NCBI RefSeq assembly: GCF_000300275.1
Contig: NZ_AMRN01000003.1
Coordinates: 248,001 to 312,000, forward strand
Origin: Thalassospira profundimaris WP0211
GTDB taxonomy: Bacteria > Pseudomonadota > Alphaproteobacteria > Rhodospirillales > Thalassospiraceae
Length of the DNA stretch: 64,000 nt
Direction of reading: 5' to 3'
Shown here: positions 54,680-63,599 of the stretch, in pieces
How the letters are laid out: every line of letters starts with the position of its first letter
Numbering within the stretch: the stretch's first letter is position 1
Notes under the pieces: generated by a model
Seen by the model: only the letters and a program-made list of their open reading frames with translations
The model's database searches: none
What the model was told of the DNA's origin: nothing
Program-made: the position numbers and the translations under genes

Positions 54680-56050
54680 TTATTGCAGGCCCAGCCTTTG
54701 TAGTCGGCGTTTCAGGGCATGACGCGAAATACCAAGTATTTCTGCCGCACGGCCTTTGTGACCGTCGGCCTGATCAAGCGCGTCTTGCACCAGATGACGC
54801 TCGGTGTTGTCCATGCGGTCCTGCAATTGCGCATTACCATCCGAAACTCCGCCATGCAGATCATCCGGGTTATCATCCGTGACGTGGAATTCAGCTGGCA
54901 GCAGGTCCGGCGAAATCTGTTTGGACGGATAAAGAATGGTCAGACGCTCAATCAGGTTTTTAAGTTCGCGCACATTGCCGCGCCAGCGATGGTGGCGCAG
55001 CAGATCAAGGGTTGCATCGTCAAAATGGATCGGATGGCACCCTTCGGCCTTGGCCTGATGATCGGCGAAATGGTAGACCAGTTTGATAATGTCCTCGCCG
55101 CGGTGGCGCAGGGCCGGAATATCAATGGTGATGACATTTAACCGGTAAAACAGGTCTTCACGGAAATTGCCCAGACGGACTTCCTCGGCAAGGTCGCGGT
55201 TGGTCGCGGCAATCACGCGGACATCGGCCGATGCGGAATGTTCGCTCCCGACCGGGCGATAGTCGCCGTTTTCAAGGAAGTGCAAGAACTTTGCCTGCAG
55301 TGCCAGTGGCAATTCGCCGATTTCATCCAGAAACAGACTGCCACCATCGGCAAGACGGACAAGGCCGGTGCGTTTCTGATGCGCACCGGTGTAGGAGCCC
55401 TTTTCGGCACCAAACAGTTCGCTTTCGATCAGCTGTTCTGGCAGGGCGGCACAGTTGACTTCGATAAAGGCGTTGGAAGCACGCGGGCTTTGGCCGTGAA
55501 TGGCACGCGCAACTAGCGCCTTGCCGGTCCCGGACTCCCCTTGCAGCAGGATGCGGCTGGCACTGCTTTGTGCGACACGGTCGATCGTTGTGCGCAATTC
55601 GCGCATCGGCGCGCATTCGCCAATCAGACCGTTGGTCGGGACATTGCGCTTGCGGTGGTAATTAAGCTCAAGTGCGGTGCGGTTCTGATCAAGGGTGGTG
55701 TTGATCGTGTGGATCAGCTCATCAAGTTCGAACGGCTTGCTAAGGTAATCGGCCGCACCGAGTTTGACGGCCTTTACCGCCGCACGGGTATCGCCATGGG
55801 CCGAAATCATGATGACGGGCACGTCGATATCAAGTTTGCGGATGCTATCAAGGACCTCCATGCCATTGGCACCGGGCAGGCGCAGATCAAGCAGGATGAT
55901 ATCGAACTTGTTTTCACGGACTTGCAAAAACGCATCTTCACCGGAATGGACGCCGGTGACATCCATGCCTTCGGTACGAAGCGCAAAGCTTAGTGATCGG
56001 ACGAATGATTCCTCATCATCAACGATCAGAATCCTGATCTGGCGGGGCAT
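54680..56050 (-). CDS. Sigma-54-dependent response regulator (NtrC family)
   Basis: The 456-residue protein has a receiver domain (about 1-120, phosphoacceptor Asp55, acidic pair Asp11-Asp12), an AAA+ domain (about 143-370) with Walker A GESGTGKA, the sigma-54 contact loop GSYTGA (usual form GAFTGA) and FLDEIGEL, and a C-terminal Fis-type HTH (about 415-456, GISRHALKRRLQRLG). It overlaps the sensor kinase gene by 32 bases, so the two are translated together. Its binding sites and target promoter lie just downstream. Confidence 0.94.
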   Translation of the reverse strand: MPRQIRILIVDDEESFVRSLSFALRTEGMDVTGVHSGEDAFLQVRENKFDIILLDLRLPGANGMEVLDSIRKLDIDVPVIMISAHGDTRAAVKAVKLGAADYLSKPFELDELIHTINTTLDQNRTALELNYHRKRNVPTNGLIGECAPMRELRTTIDRVAQSSASRILLQGESGTGKALVARAIHGQSPRASNAFIEVNCAALPEQLIESELFGAEKGSYTGAHQKRTGLVRLADGGSLFLDEIGELPLALQAKFLHFLENGDYRPVGSEHSASADVRVIAATNRDLAEEVRLGNFREDLFYRLNVITIDIPALRHRGEDIIKLVYHFADHQAKAEGCHPIHFDDATLDLLRHHRWRGNVRELKNLIERLTILYPSKQISPDLLPAEFHVTDDNPDDLHGGVSDGNAQLQDRMDNTERHLVQDALDQADGHKGRAAEILGISRHALKRRLQRLGLQ

Positions 56051-57773
56051 TTTTCGATGTTTCCTCCTTTGAAGTTTCCGATTTCGTTGCCGGGAACTTC
56101 AATGTGATTGTCGTGCCCTCTTGCGGGGCACTTTCAATATTGATTGAACCGTTATTTGACTCGACCAGTTGTTGGCTGATTGTCAGGCCAAGTCCGGTTC
56201 CTTTGCTTTTCATGGTAAAAAATGGCTGCACGACGTCAAGCAAATGCTCTTTGGGGATGCCCGAACCATCATCGGTGACGCGGATCTCGACCTGATCCTT
56301 GTGGCGTTCTGCGCGCAGGCTCACCGTGCCACCGGGCTGGCAGGCCTGAATGGCATTGATCCCGATATTTAGCAGGATCTGCAGCACCTGATCCGGGTCG
56401 ACAAAGATCGTCAGGCGGGAATCGCCGCTGGTGTAAAACCGCACCTGGGCCTCTTCGGCGACCGGGGTCAGGACGCGCGATGACTGTCGGAACAGATCCC
56501 GTATTTCGGTTTCCTGCGGGCAGGCTTCACCGGGTCGGCCATAAGCCAGAAGATCATTCACCACGCGTGACAGACGATCAATCTGGTGGCCCATATCATC
56601 CAAAAGTGTTTTGCGCTCGCCATCGGGCTCCTTGCGCACAAGGGCCTGAACGGTGGTTTTCATGGTGGCCAGCGGATTGCGGACCTCATGCGCGACACCG
56701 GTGGCAAACTGGCCCAGAACGGCAAGTTTTTCGGCGCGTACTGTCCGATCAATCAGGTCTTTAAGCTGCCATGCCATGGTGTTGAAGGCCTTGGCGACCG
56801 TGCTGATTTCATCGCGACGGCGACCTTCGGGCAGGCGGTAATACAGATCGCCCGACGCAATACTGTGTGCCCCCTGAACAAGCGTATCGACCCGCCGCCG
56901 CAGGCTGCGTGACAGGGCAAAAAAGATCGCCAGAATAACCACAATGATGACGGCGGCTGTCACCGCTAGCCAAAAGCGCGTTTCATCAATCGGTTGCAGG
57001 ATGGTGCCCGGTCGAACACTCATCACAAGGTTCCATCCCGGAAGGATGCTGGGGCCTTCAATTAGCTCGCTAGTGACCTCGGTCGGGCGCCCGGTCGCAT
57101 CAAGAACAATGCCGCCCGGCGTGCGCAAAAGCGGATCAATCACGCCCGATACCCCGGCACTTGCCAGAAGCTCGGTTAGGGATGCCAGACGCACATGCAG
57201 GGCGACAGACGTGTTCTGCCCCAGACCGGTATCGCGAATATGTGCACGCATTAAAATCCAGCCGGAATTACCATTTTCAGGCAATTTGGGGCCGATAAAC
57301 TCAATGCCTTCATGTTCGACACGTGGAAGGCCGGAAATATCCCAGCCGTTTTTCGACCAATAAGGCGGTCCCGACGCGGCTTGGCCTGCGACCAGCCGAT
57401 CAAGATTATCGTACCAGTCAAAAAACAGCACACCATAAAGGTCGGGTGAATCTGCCTCCACCCGAAGCAGCGTCAGGGCCTCTTCCGCCTGTGGGGAGTT
57501 CGGCGCTTCAATAAAGGCCGGCAGGGCCGGGTGGTTTGACAGGGTGACCAACTGATAGATGCGCGCATCTAGAAAGGCAGAAAGCTTGTTTGACGTCGCC
57601 GCGACCTGCGCACTGAGCCGTTCGCCTGTCAGACGGTCAATCAGTTCATTGGAAAAGCGCTGATAAAAGAAACTGAGTGCCAGAAGCGCGCACACGACAA
57701 CACCGACCGATAACAAGGTATATCGGCCAACAAGGCTTAGTCGTTGATTTCGGGACCAATGAAATCCGGCCAA
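56019..57773 (-). CDS. Sensor histidine kinase
   Basis: The 584-residue protein has a first transmembrane helix (about 17-38), a periplasmic sensor region (about 39-265, resembling a dCache fold), a second helix (about 268-290), a HAMP domain (about 291-345), a HisKA domain with the phosphoacceptor His near 361 in GVAHEVRNPL, and an HATPase_c domain with VTDDGSGIP and GTGLGLTISQQL. The C-terminal codons overlap the response-regulator gene. The sensed compound is probably the alcohol or its carrier imported by the adjacent operon. Confidence 0.93.
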   Translation of the reverse strand: MAGFHWSRNQRLSLVGRYTLLSVGVVVCALLALSFFYQRFSNELIDRLTGERLSAQVAATSNKLSAFLDARIYQLVTLSNHPALPAFIEAPNSPQAEEALTLLRVEADSPDLYGVLFFDWYDNLDRLVAGQAASGPPYWSKNGWDISGLPRVEHEGIEFIGPKLPENGNSGWILMRAHIRDTGLGQNTSVALHVRLASLTELLASAGVSGVIDPLLRTPGGIVLDATGRPTEVTSELIEGPSILPGWNLVMSVRPGTILQPIDETRFWLAVTAAVIIVVILAIFFALSRSLRRRVDTLVQGAHSIASGDLYYRLPEGRRRDEISTVAKAFNTMAWQLKDLIDRTVRAEKLAVLGQFATGVAHEVRNPLATMKTTVQALVRKEPDGERKTLLDDMGHQIDRLSRVVNDLLAYGRPGEACPQETEIRDLFRQSSRVLTPVAEEAQVRFYTSGDSRLTIFVDPDQVLQILLNIGINAIQACQPGGTVSLRAERHKDQVEIRVTDDGSGIPKEHLLDVVQPFFTMKSKGTGLGLTISQQLVESNNGSINIESAPQEGTTITLKFPATKSETSKEETSKNAPPDQDSDR

Positions 57774-57885
57774 AAGCGTTCCCTTGAATTAGGACTCGGT
57801 TCTCGAACTATAAATTGGCCCACGTGCCAAAGAAACGTGTTTAATTTAAATGCTCGAGTTTGACGGCGAGGAGGCATCCATGGCT

Positions 57886-59508
57886 TTAGGGATGCGCCAT
57901 ACGTGCGGTGCTGCAGGCGAGTGTCACAGCACCCCATTCCATTGCCTGCGCCAGGCATTTCTCATAGCGACTGGTTTGATCGGCTGAAAGTCGATCCGCC
58001 AGTTCCGTCCAAAGTGCCACGCCATAGGTTGCTGCGCTGATCTGCATATAATCGTGGGCGAATTTTTCAGGCGTATCGCTGGCGATGATTTCTGATGTCA
58101 TCTGTTGCCAATATGCCAAAAGTTGCTTTGCCAGCTCGCTATCGCTGCGGGTGCCCGCGATCAGGTCGCTGATCAGGGCCTCGAACGCCTTGGCACTTAC
58201 GCCGTCCTTGTGGCGGGTCAATCGACCGGCAAGGGTCAGGGCATGAATGCCGTTTGTGCCTTCATAAATCTGGCAGATGCGCGCATCGCGAAGTGTTTGT
58301 TCCACCCGGTATTCTCGCAAATAACCATAACCGCCAAGCACCTGTATGCCGATCTGGGCAGCTTCAACCCCGGCATCGGTGCAGAACGATTTGCAAATCG
58401 GGGTCAGGAATTCGATCAGGTCGAAATTTGTACCGGTCTCCATCAACGCAAAGGTCTTATAGGCCATCAAGCGGCCGGTCATCGCCAGCATGTCCTGACG
58501 GGCCAGCATGCGCGCAACGTCGTGATGCTGATCAATTGCAATCGGTTGGCCGGTGTTTCGGTCACGGCCCTGCTTGCGCTCCGCGGCATAACTTTGCGCG
58601 ATGTGATGGGCGCGGGTGCCATGTGCCACCCCCTGCAAGGCGACATCAAGGCGGGCATGGTTCATCATGGTAAACATGCACATTAACCCCTTGCCAACCG
58701 GGCCAATCGGGGTGGCGATTGCGCCATCAAACACCAGTTGGCAGGTGGGGGAGGCATGCAAACCCATCTTTTCTTCGATCCGGGTGACCGTGATGGCGTT
58801 GCGTTCGGTCTCGCTCGAATGTGACGGACAGAGAAAAAGGGTCAGCCCCCGAACCCCGTCTTCGCGGGTGCCGGTCCGCGCCAGAACCAGATGCAGGATT
58901 TCATCACTCAGATCCTGATCCCCACCGGAAATAAAGATCTTCTCCCCGGACAGAACCCAACTGCCGTCTTGTTGCGGGCTTGCGACCGTGCGGATATCTG
59001 AAAGGTCCGATCCTGCTTGCGGTTCGGTCAGGCACATGGTGGCAAGGTGGCTGCCCGATGCCAGTTTGGGAAGCCAGGTCTGGCGTTGGTCATCGGTGCC
59101 AAATTGCGCAATCAGCCTGGCGGCACCAGGGACAAGTCCGGTGACCATCTGAAACGAATGACAGGCCCCGGCCAGTATTTCGCTGATCGCGCCACAGACG
59201 GTGGCCGGGGCGCCCTGACCACCAAATTCCTCGGCCAGTGAAATCGATTGCCATCCCTGTTCGACATAGGCCTGATAGGCGTTGCTGAAACCCGATGGCA
59301 TCCGGACCCGGCCATTTTCGATCCGGCAGCCTTCCTGATCGCCCGGCTCGTCAATCGGGGCGATGACGTCTTCGGCAAAGCGGGCAAAATGATCCAGAAT
59401 TTCGCGGGTGATTTCCGCATCAAAGCCGTGTTCCGCAGCACCGTTTTCATCGCTGGTCACTGACAGGGCAAACAGAATATCGTCAATCGGGGCTTTGAAG
59501 GGGATCAC
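57886..59508 (-). CDS. Acyl-CoA dehydrogenase
   Basis: The 540-residue protein has the acyl-CoA dehydrogenase fold: CLTEPQAGSDLSDIRT (flavin loop), GEKIFISGGDQDL, and the catalytic Glu region QIYEGTNGIHALTL. It is longer than short-chain enzymes (about 380), with an N-terminal helical extension as in the DmdC-like/AidB-like branch. It is the last gene of the right-end operon, following a thioesterase by 11 bp. The substrate is probably an aryl- or alkyl-propionyl-CoA, inferred from neighbours. Confidence 0.9.
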   Translation of the reverse strand: MIPFKAPIDDILFALSVTSDENGAAEHGFDAEITREILDHFARFAEDVIAPIDEPGDQEGCRIENGRVRMPSGFSNAYQAYVEQGWQSISLAEEFGGQGAPATVCGAISEILAGACHSFQMVTGLVPGAARLIAQFGTDDQRQTWLPKLASGSHLATMCLTEPQAGSDLSDIRTVASPQQDGSWVLSGEKIFISGGDQDLSDEILHLVLARTGTREDGVRGLTLFLCPSHSSETERNAITVTRIEEKMGLHASPTCQLVFDGAIATPIGPVGKGLMCMFTMMNHARLDVALQGVAHGTRAHHIAQSYAAERKQGRDRNTGQPIAIDQHHDVARMLARQDMLAMTGRLMAYKTFALMETGTNFDLIEFLTPICKSFCTDAGVEAAQIGIQVLGGYGYLREYRVEQTLRDARICQIYEGTNGIHALTLAGRLTRHKDGVSAKAFEALISDLIAGTRSDSELAKQLLAYWQQMTSEIIASDTPEKFAHDYMQISAATYGVALWTELADRLSADQTSRYEKCLAQAMEWGAVTLACSTARMAHP

Positions 59509-59519
59509 GGCGGCGTCTC

Positions 59520-59981
59520 TTAAACTTGCGTTTCCTGATGGAGTGTCAGGCGGATAACCTTGTTTTCTGACAAGGCGGCCTTGACCGCATCGGGCACGGG
59601 AACAGCAACCAGACTTGCCGGGTTGTCCGGGTTGGCACGGCCCCAGACGCGGGTTTGCGATCCTTCAAGCAAGGTGGTTTCACCCAGCGTAAAGCGATGG
59701 GAAAGGTCAAACGATTTGCCGCCCCAGCGTGATACTTCGACATGATGCACGATCAAATCCCCGACCCGGGCAGGGGCCATAAAACTGGCATCACCACGCA
59801 CAAGTGGCGTTCCGCGAAAATCGGCATCCTTTGCGATCATGGTGGCAAGGTCGAACCCGGCAACTGACAACAAGGCAAGAAGGCCGCCTTCCATCCAGTC
59901 ATAAAAGTTCGGGTTATAGACAATCCGGGCCGGATCGCAGTGACCCCATTCAACACGGATTTCACGGGACAGTCGCAACAT
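59520..59981 (-). CDS. Thioesterase family protein (4-hydroxybenzoyl-CoA thioesterase-like)
   Basis: The 153-residue hot-dog-fold protein begins with an IRVEWGHCDPARIVYNPNFY segment that carries the catalytic Asp of the 4HBT/YbgC family. Mid-domain it has VRGDASFMAPARVGD. It probably hydrolyses an acyl- or aroyl-CoA made by the neighbouring dehydrogenase and crotonase. Twenty-two bp separate it from the MarR gene. Confidence 0.87.
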   Translation of the reverse strand: MLRLSREIRVEWGHCDPARIVYNPNFYDWMEGGLLALLSVAGFDLATMIAKDADFRGTPLVRGDASFMAPARVGDLIVHHVEVSRWGGKSFDLSHRFTLGETTLLEGSQTRVWGRANPDNPASLVAVPVPDAVKAALSENKVIRLTLHQETQV

Positions 59982-60003
59982 TGAACCTTACCTGATCTAA
60001 GCG

Positions 60004-60495
60004 TTATTTGACCTGCTGAATACGGATCAGCATCTCTACAAGGTGCGCGCGTTCTTCGGGATCAAACCCTTCCAGAAGCTTGTCTTCGTGTTTTTGAACT
60101 GCACGGCTGGCCTCAAGGAAAAGCTCGATCCCCTTGGCGGTGGTGCGCAGCGCATAAACGCGACGATCGGTTGGCACCTTGTTGCGCACGATTAATCCGC
60201 GCGCCTGAAGTTCATCGACCATGACGACAATGTTCGACCGTTCCATGGCAAGGGATCTGGCCAGATCGGTCTGACTGATGTCTGGGTTTTCATTGATGAT
60301 GGCAAGCGCACTATAGGTCGTCGGCTTCAGATCAAGATGCGTCAGACTGGCGACAAAATCGCTATGGATCGACATATAGGCACGCTTGAGGTTATAGCCG
60401 ACAAAACCGCGCAGCGGACTGTCGGGCGACAATCCGGCAATACCGGTATCCGTATCGTTCTTCTTCTTTTTGTTTGCTTGCAACGGTGTCTCCAT
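60004..60495 (-). CDS. MarR family transcriptional regulator
   Basis: The 163-residue protein from the ATG at 60495 has a Lys-rich N-terminus and a winged HTH (about 65-130) with ISQTDLARSLAMERSNIVVMVDELQARGLI and the wing PTDRRVYALRTT. It resembles MarR regulators of hydroxycinnamate or acyl-CoA catabolism (CouR-like), which release DNA on binding a CoA thioester. It lies inside the operon that it probably controls, 14 bp after dctM. Confidence 0.87.
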   Translation of the reverse strand: METPLQANKKKKNDTDTGIAGLSPDSPLRGFVGYNLKRAYMSIHSDFVASLTHLDLKPTTYSALAIINENPDISQTDLARSLAMERSNIVVMVDELQARGLIVRNKVPTDRRVYALRTTAKGIELFLEASRAVQKHEDKLLEGFDPEERAHLVEMLIRIQQVK

Positions 60496-60509
60496 CTTTT
60501 TGGACGCGG

Positions 60510-61832
60510 CTATCCTGTGACGATATCCACCAGCCAGAATGTCAGTACCGGGAACGCGACAATGATCGCGATGCGCAGGCACTCGACCAGCAGGAAAGGC
60601 ACCGCCCCGCGGAAAATCTTGCGGGTCGGAATGTCGGGTGCCATCGCCGATATCATAAACAGATTAAGCCCGACCGGGGGTGTGATCATCCCCAGTTCGA
60701 CAACAATCAGGGTGATGATACCAAACCACAGCGCCTGATGGGTCGGATCCATCCCGAAATCCATCGCCATGAAGGCCGGGAAAAACACCGGCACGGTCAG
60801 AAGGATCATCGACAGGCTGTCCATGATGCACCCCATGACGATGTAAAACAGGATCACCACCATCAGAACCGTCATCGGGGCGATCCCGGCCGTGCCGACC
60901 CACTCGGCGGCCATGGTCGGCACCCGCGTGAGGGCAAGGGCGACATTGAAAAGATCCGCACCAAAAATGATGGCAAAGATCATTGCCGTGGTCCCGGCAG
61001 TCTCGATCACGCATTCAAAAAGGCCCTTGATCGAAAGGCTGCGCATCAAAAAACCGGTCAACGCAATCAGGACCACACCAACAGATGCCCCTTCGGCCGG
61101 GGTGAAGACACCGCCATAAATCCCGCCCAGAACGGCAATGAAAACAAGCGCAACATGCCAGATCCCGCCAAGCGACCTGATGCGTTCGCGCATCGGAAGT
61201 CCGGCATGTGCTGGGCCTTCTTCGGGGAACAGGCGAACGTAAACGCCAATCGCCAGAATAAAGCCAAGCACGGCCAGAAGCCCCGGAATGGTCGCAGCCA
61301 GGAACAGTTTGACGATGTTTTGTTCGGTCAGAAGGGCGTAAATGATCAAAACCACCGATGGCGGGATCAGAATGCCAAGTGTGCCGCCCGCGGCAAGTGT
61401 TCCGGCCCCAAGTGCGCCGGAATATCCGTGGCGCCGCATTTCGGGCAGGGCCACCCGGCCCATGGTGGTTGCGGTCGCAATCGAGGATCCGCAAATCGAC
61501 CCAAACGCCGCACAACCGGCAACCGATGCCATGGCAAGTCCGCCCCGCCAATGACCAAGCCAGGCATTGGATGCGGTAAAGATTGCGCGGCTGATACCGG
61601 TTCTGGTGGCGATCTGCCCCATCAGGATAAACAGCGGAATGACGGCAAGGTCATAGGAAATGTATTTATCGACAATCGCGGTCTTGAGATAGGCCGACAG
61701 CGGCAACCATCCCGACAGGACCACATATCCGCCCGCCCCGACAACGGCCATCGCCAATGCAATCGGCATGCGCAGGAAAATAAGCGCCAGCAGGACGACG
61801 ACCATAATGATGCTGATTTCAACCGGGCTCAT
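60510..61832 (-). CDS. dctM: TRAP transporter large permease (DctM)
   Basis: The 440-residue protein has about twelve hydrophobic helices of the DctM family, with LRMPIALAMAVVG at the N-terminus, a SIATATTMGRVALPEM loop and FWLVDIVTG at the C-terminus. It starts four bases inside the small-permease gene stop (ATGA overlap). It drives Na+/H+-coupled uptake of an organic acid with DctQ and the binding protein. Confidence 0.92.
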   Translation of the reverse strand: MSPVEISIIMVVVLLALIFLRMPIALAMAVVGAGGYVVLSGWLPLSAYLKTAIVDKYISYDLAVIPLFILMGQIATRTGISRAIFTASNAWLGHWRGGLAMASVAGCAAFGSICGSSIATATTMGRVALPEMRRHGYSGALGAGTLAAGGTLGILIPPSVVLIIYALLTEQNIVKLFLAATIPGLLAVLGFILAIGVYVRLFPEEGPAHAGLPMRERIRSLGGIWHVALVFIAVLGGIYGGVFTPAEGASVGVVLIALTGFLMRSLSIKGLFECVIETAGTTAMIFAIIFGADLFNVALALTRVPTMAAEWVGTAGIAPMTVLMVVILFYIVMGCIMDSLSMILLTVPVFFPAFMAMDFGMDPTHQALWFGIITLIVVELGMITPPVGLNLFMISAMAPDIPTRKIFRGAVPFLLVECLRIAIIVAFPVLTFWLVDIVTG

Positions 61833-62389
61833 TGTGGGGCATCCGTTTGCGATGAGGTGGTTGGGCGAACAAATTGTTCGATCACGTTCGACAAGGCGGT
61901 CAGGGCTGAAAGCCCAAGTCCGAACAGTGCGAAGCCGTAGATAATCCAGGTGGGCATTCTCAAAAGCATGCTGCGGTCGTTATAATCAAACATATCAATC
62001 AGGCCGTATGCGACCCGCCAGGAAATAATCACCCAGCCACAACAGAACAGGATCTCCCAAAGTTGATCCAGAATGGTGCGGGTGCGTTGGGGGAAGGCCA
62101 TGCTGAAAATGTCGACCATGACATGGTTGCCCTTGCGCTGGCACAACGGCAAAAACAGAAATGCGGCAATCCCGCATCCCATTTCGACAATTTCAAAGTC
62201 ACCACGAATGCCGCCAATGCCGATATATCGCATCGTCACTGACAGCGTTACCGTGACGGCGACAGCAAGCATCACTGCACCCGCAACAGTAGCGGATGCA
62301 ATGCAGGCACGATCAACAAACTGACCAAGAAAATGAATGGGCGCAGCGCGATTGCCGCGCCCATTGTGATCACGGGTGGCTCCTGACAT
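61829..62389 (-). CDS. dctQ: TRAP transporter small permease (DctQ)
   Basis: The 186-residue protein has four hydrophobic helices and the DctQ pattern including MGCGIAAFLFLPLCQRKGNHVMVD. It lies directly after the binding-protein gene and is translationally coupled to dctM. It is about 15 residues longer at the N-terminus than most homologues, so a later start is possible. Confidence 0.88.
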   Translation of the reverse strand: MSGATRDHNGRGNRAAPIHFLGQFVDRACIASATVAGAVMLAVAVTVTLSVTMRYIGIGGIRGDFEIVEMGCGIAAFLFLPLCQRKGNHVMVDIFSMAFPQRTRTILDQLWEILFCCGWVIISWRVAYGLIDMFDYNDRSMLLRMPTWIIYGFALFGLGLSALTALSNVIEQFVRPTTSSQTDAPQ

Positions 62390-62390
62390 G

Positions 62391-63443
62391 TCAGGCGGTC
62401 TCGGCGTCGATCAGCTGATTAAGGCGATCAATCATCGCCTTGCCATCATGTCCGGCATCATTGAGCGTCTCGATCCATTCATCGACGACCGGCTGGGTCG
62501 CAGACTGCCAGCGTTCAATTTCGTCTTTGGGAATCTCGACGAACTTGTTGCCGCGATCAGCACACATTTTGTAGCCAACCGATTCAAAGCTATCGAACTG
62601 TTTGCCAATCTGGCGTGACAGGTCGATACCGGAATTGGCATCAATCACTGCTTTCAGATCATCGGGCATATTGTCATAGGCATTGCCCGCCATCAAAAGC
62701 GCAAACGAGTTGGCATAAAGACCACGTCCGCCTTCTGCCGGGGCGCAATGCACCGACGTCAATTCATGAAGTTTGAAGGCCGGAACCACTTCATAGGGCA
62801 GGCAGGTGCCATCAATCACGCCATTGGCAAGGCCGACGGCCATTTCCGTGACCGGGAAGAAGACCGGCTCAGCACCCAGAATGGACAGGGCCTTACCAAC
62901 ATTCTGGTTCGGGGCGCGGATTTGCAGGCCGTCAAGATCCGCCTGATTTTCAATCGCCTTGTCGCGCATGTGGAACTTGCCACCGGCATGAACATGATAG
63001 GCCAATGGCTTCATGCCGCGGTATTCGTCCTGACCAAACTCATCCATGAACTTGTGCATGGCAACCGATGTTGCCTCGGCGGTTGTCACCATGAAGGGCA
63101 GGCTCAGCGTTTCGGAAATCGGATAGCGACCCGGCGTGTAGACGGTCAAGGTCCAGGCGATATCCACAACGTTGTTTGCCACCTGTTCGGCAAGCTGCGG
63201 TGGTTTGCCACCAAGCTGCATGGCCGGGAAAATCTGAATATCGATACGGCCATCGGACTGTTCGCGGATGGTCTTGGACCACGGTTCGAAGAACGCCTTG
63301 TGCATCGGGGCCACCGGCGGCAGCATATGATGCAGACGAAGGGTGACTTCGGCTGCGCGTGCCTTGCCAATGATTGCAGGGGCTGCAAGTGCGCCGCCCA
63401 TGATGCCGAGCATCTGGCGGCGATTAACGGAAAATCCTGACAT
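62391..63443 (-). CDS. dctP: TRAP transporter substrate-binding protein (DctP)
   Basis: The 350-residue protein from the ATG at 63443, preceded by AGGAG, begins with an RR-containing signal (NRRQMLGIMGGALAAP), possibly Tat-type. It then has the DctP fold: LRLHHMLPPVAPMHKAFFEPW and the GLQIRAPNQNVGKALSILGA block carrying the carboxylate-binding Arg of the family. It should bind an organic acid in the periplasm. It is the first transporter gene, 157 bp after the crotonase gene. Confidence 0.91.
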   Translation of the reverse strand: MSGFSVNRRQMLGIMGGALAAPAIIGKARAAEVTLRLHHMLPPVAPMHKAFFEPWSKTIREQSDGRIDIQIFPAMQLGGKPPQLAEQVANNVVDIAWTLTVYTPGRYPISETLSLPFMVTTAEATSVAMHKFMDEFGQDEYRGMKPLAYHVHAGGKFHMRDKAIENQADLDGLQIRAPNQNVGKALSILGAEPVFFPVTEMAVGLANGVIDGTCLPYEVVPAFKLHELTSVHCAPAEGGRGLYANSFALLMAGNAYDNMPDDLKAVIDANSGIDLSRQIGKQFDSFESVGYKMCADRGNKFVEIPKDEIERWQSATQPVVDEWIETLNDAGHDGKAMIDRLNQLIDAETA

Positions 63444-63599
63444 CGAACGTCTCCTCACATTATGGGCGCACCGGTTTTTTGGGTGGCCCTGTTCCTTCCT
63501 GATTGTTCTGGCGTCCGCTTTGTGCGGTTTCTTGCCGATCCTTGATCTTATGGTATGCGATCTGATGGCCGCAATTATCTGCGGCTCTGTTATAGGCGG

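Noticed and set aside
60474..61940. A 488-codon plus-strand open frame across dctM
   Set aside because: It is antisense to a clear TRAP permease and its product is a low-complexity Asn/His/Arg/Lys-rich chain, typical of shadow frames.
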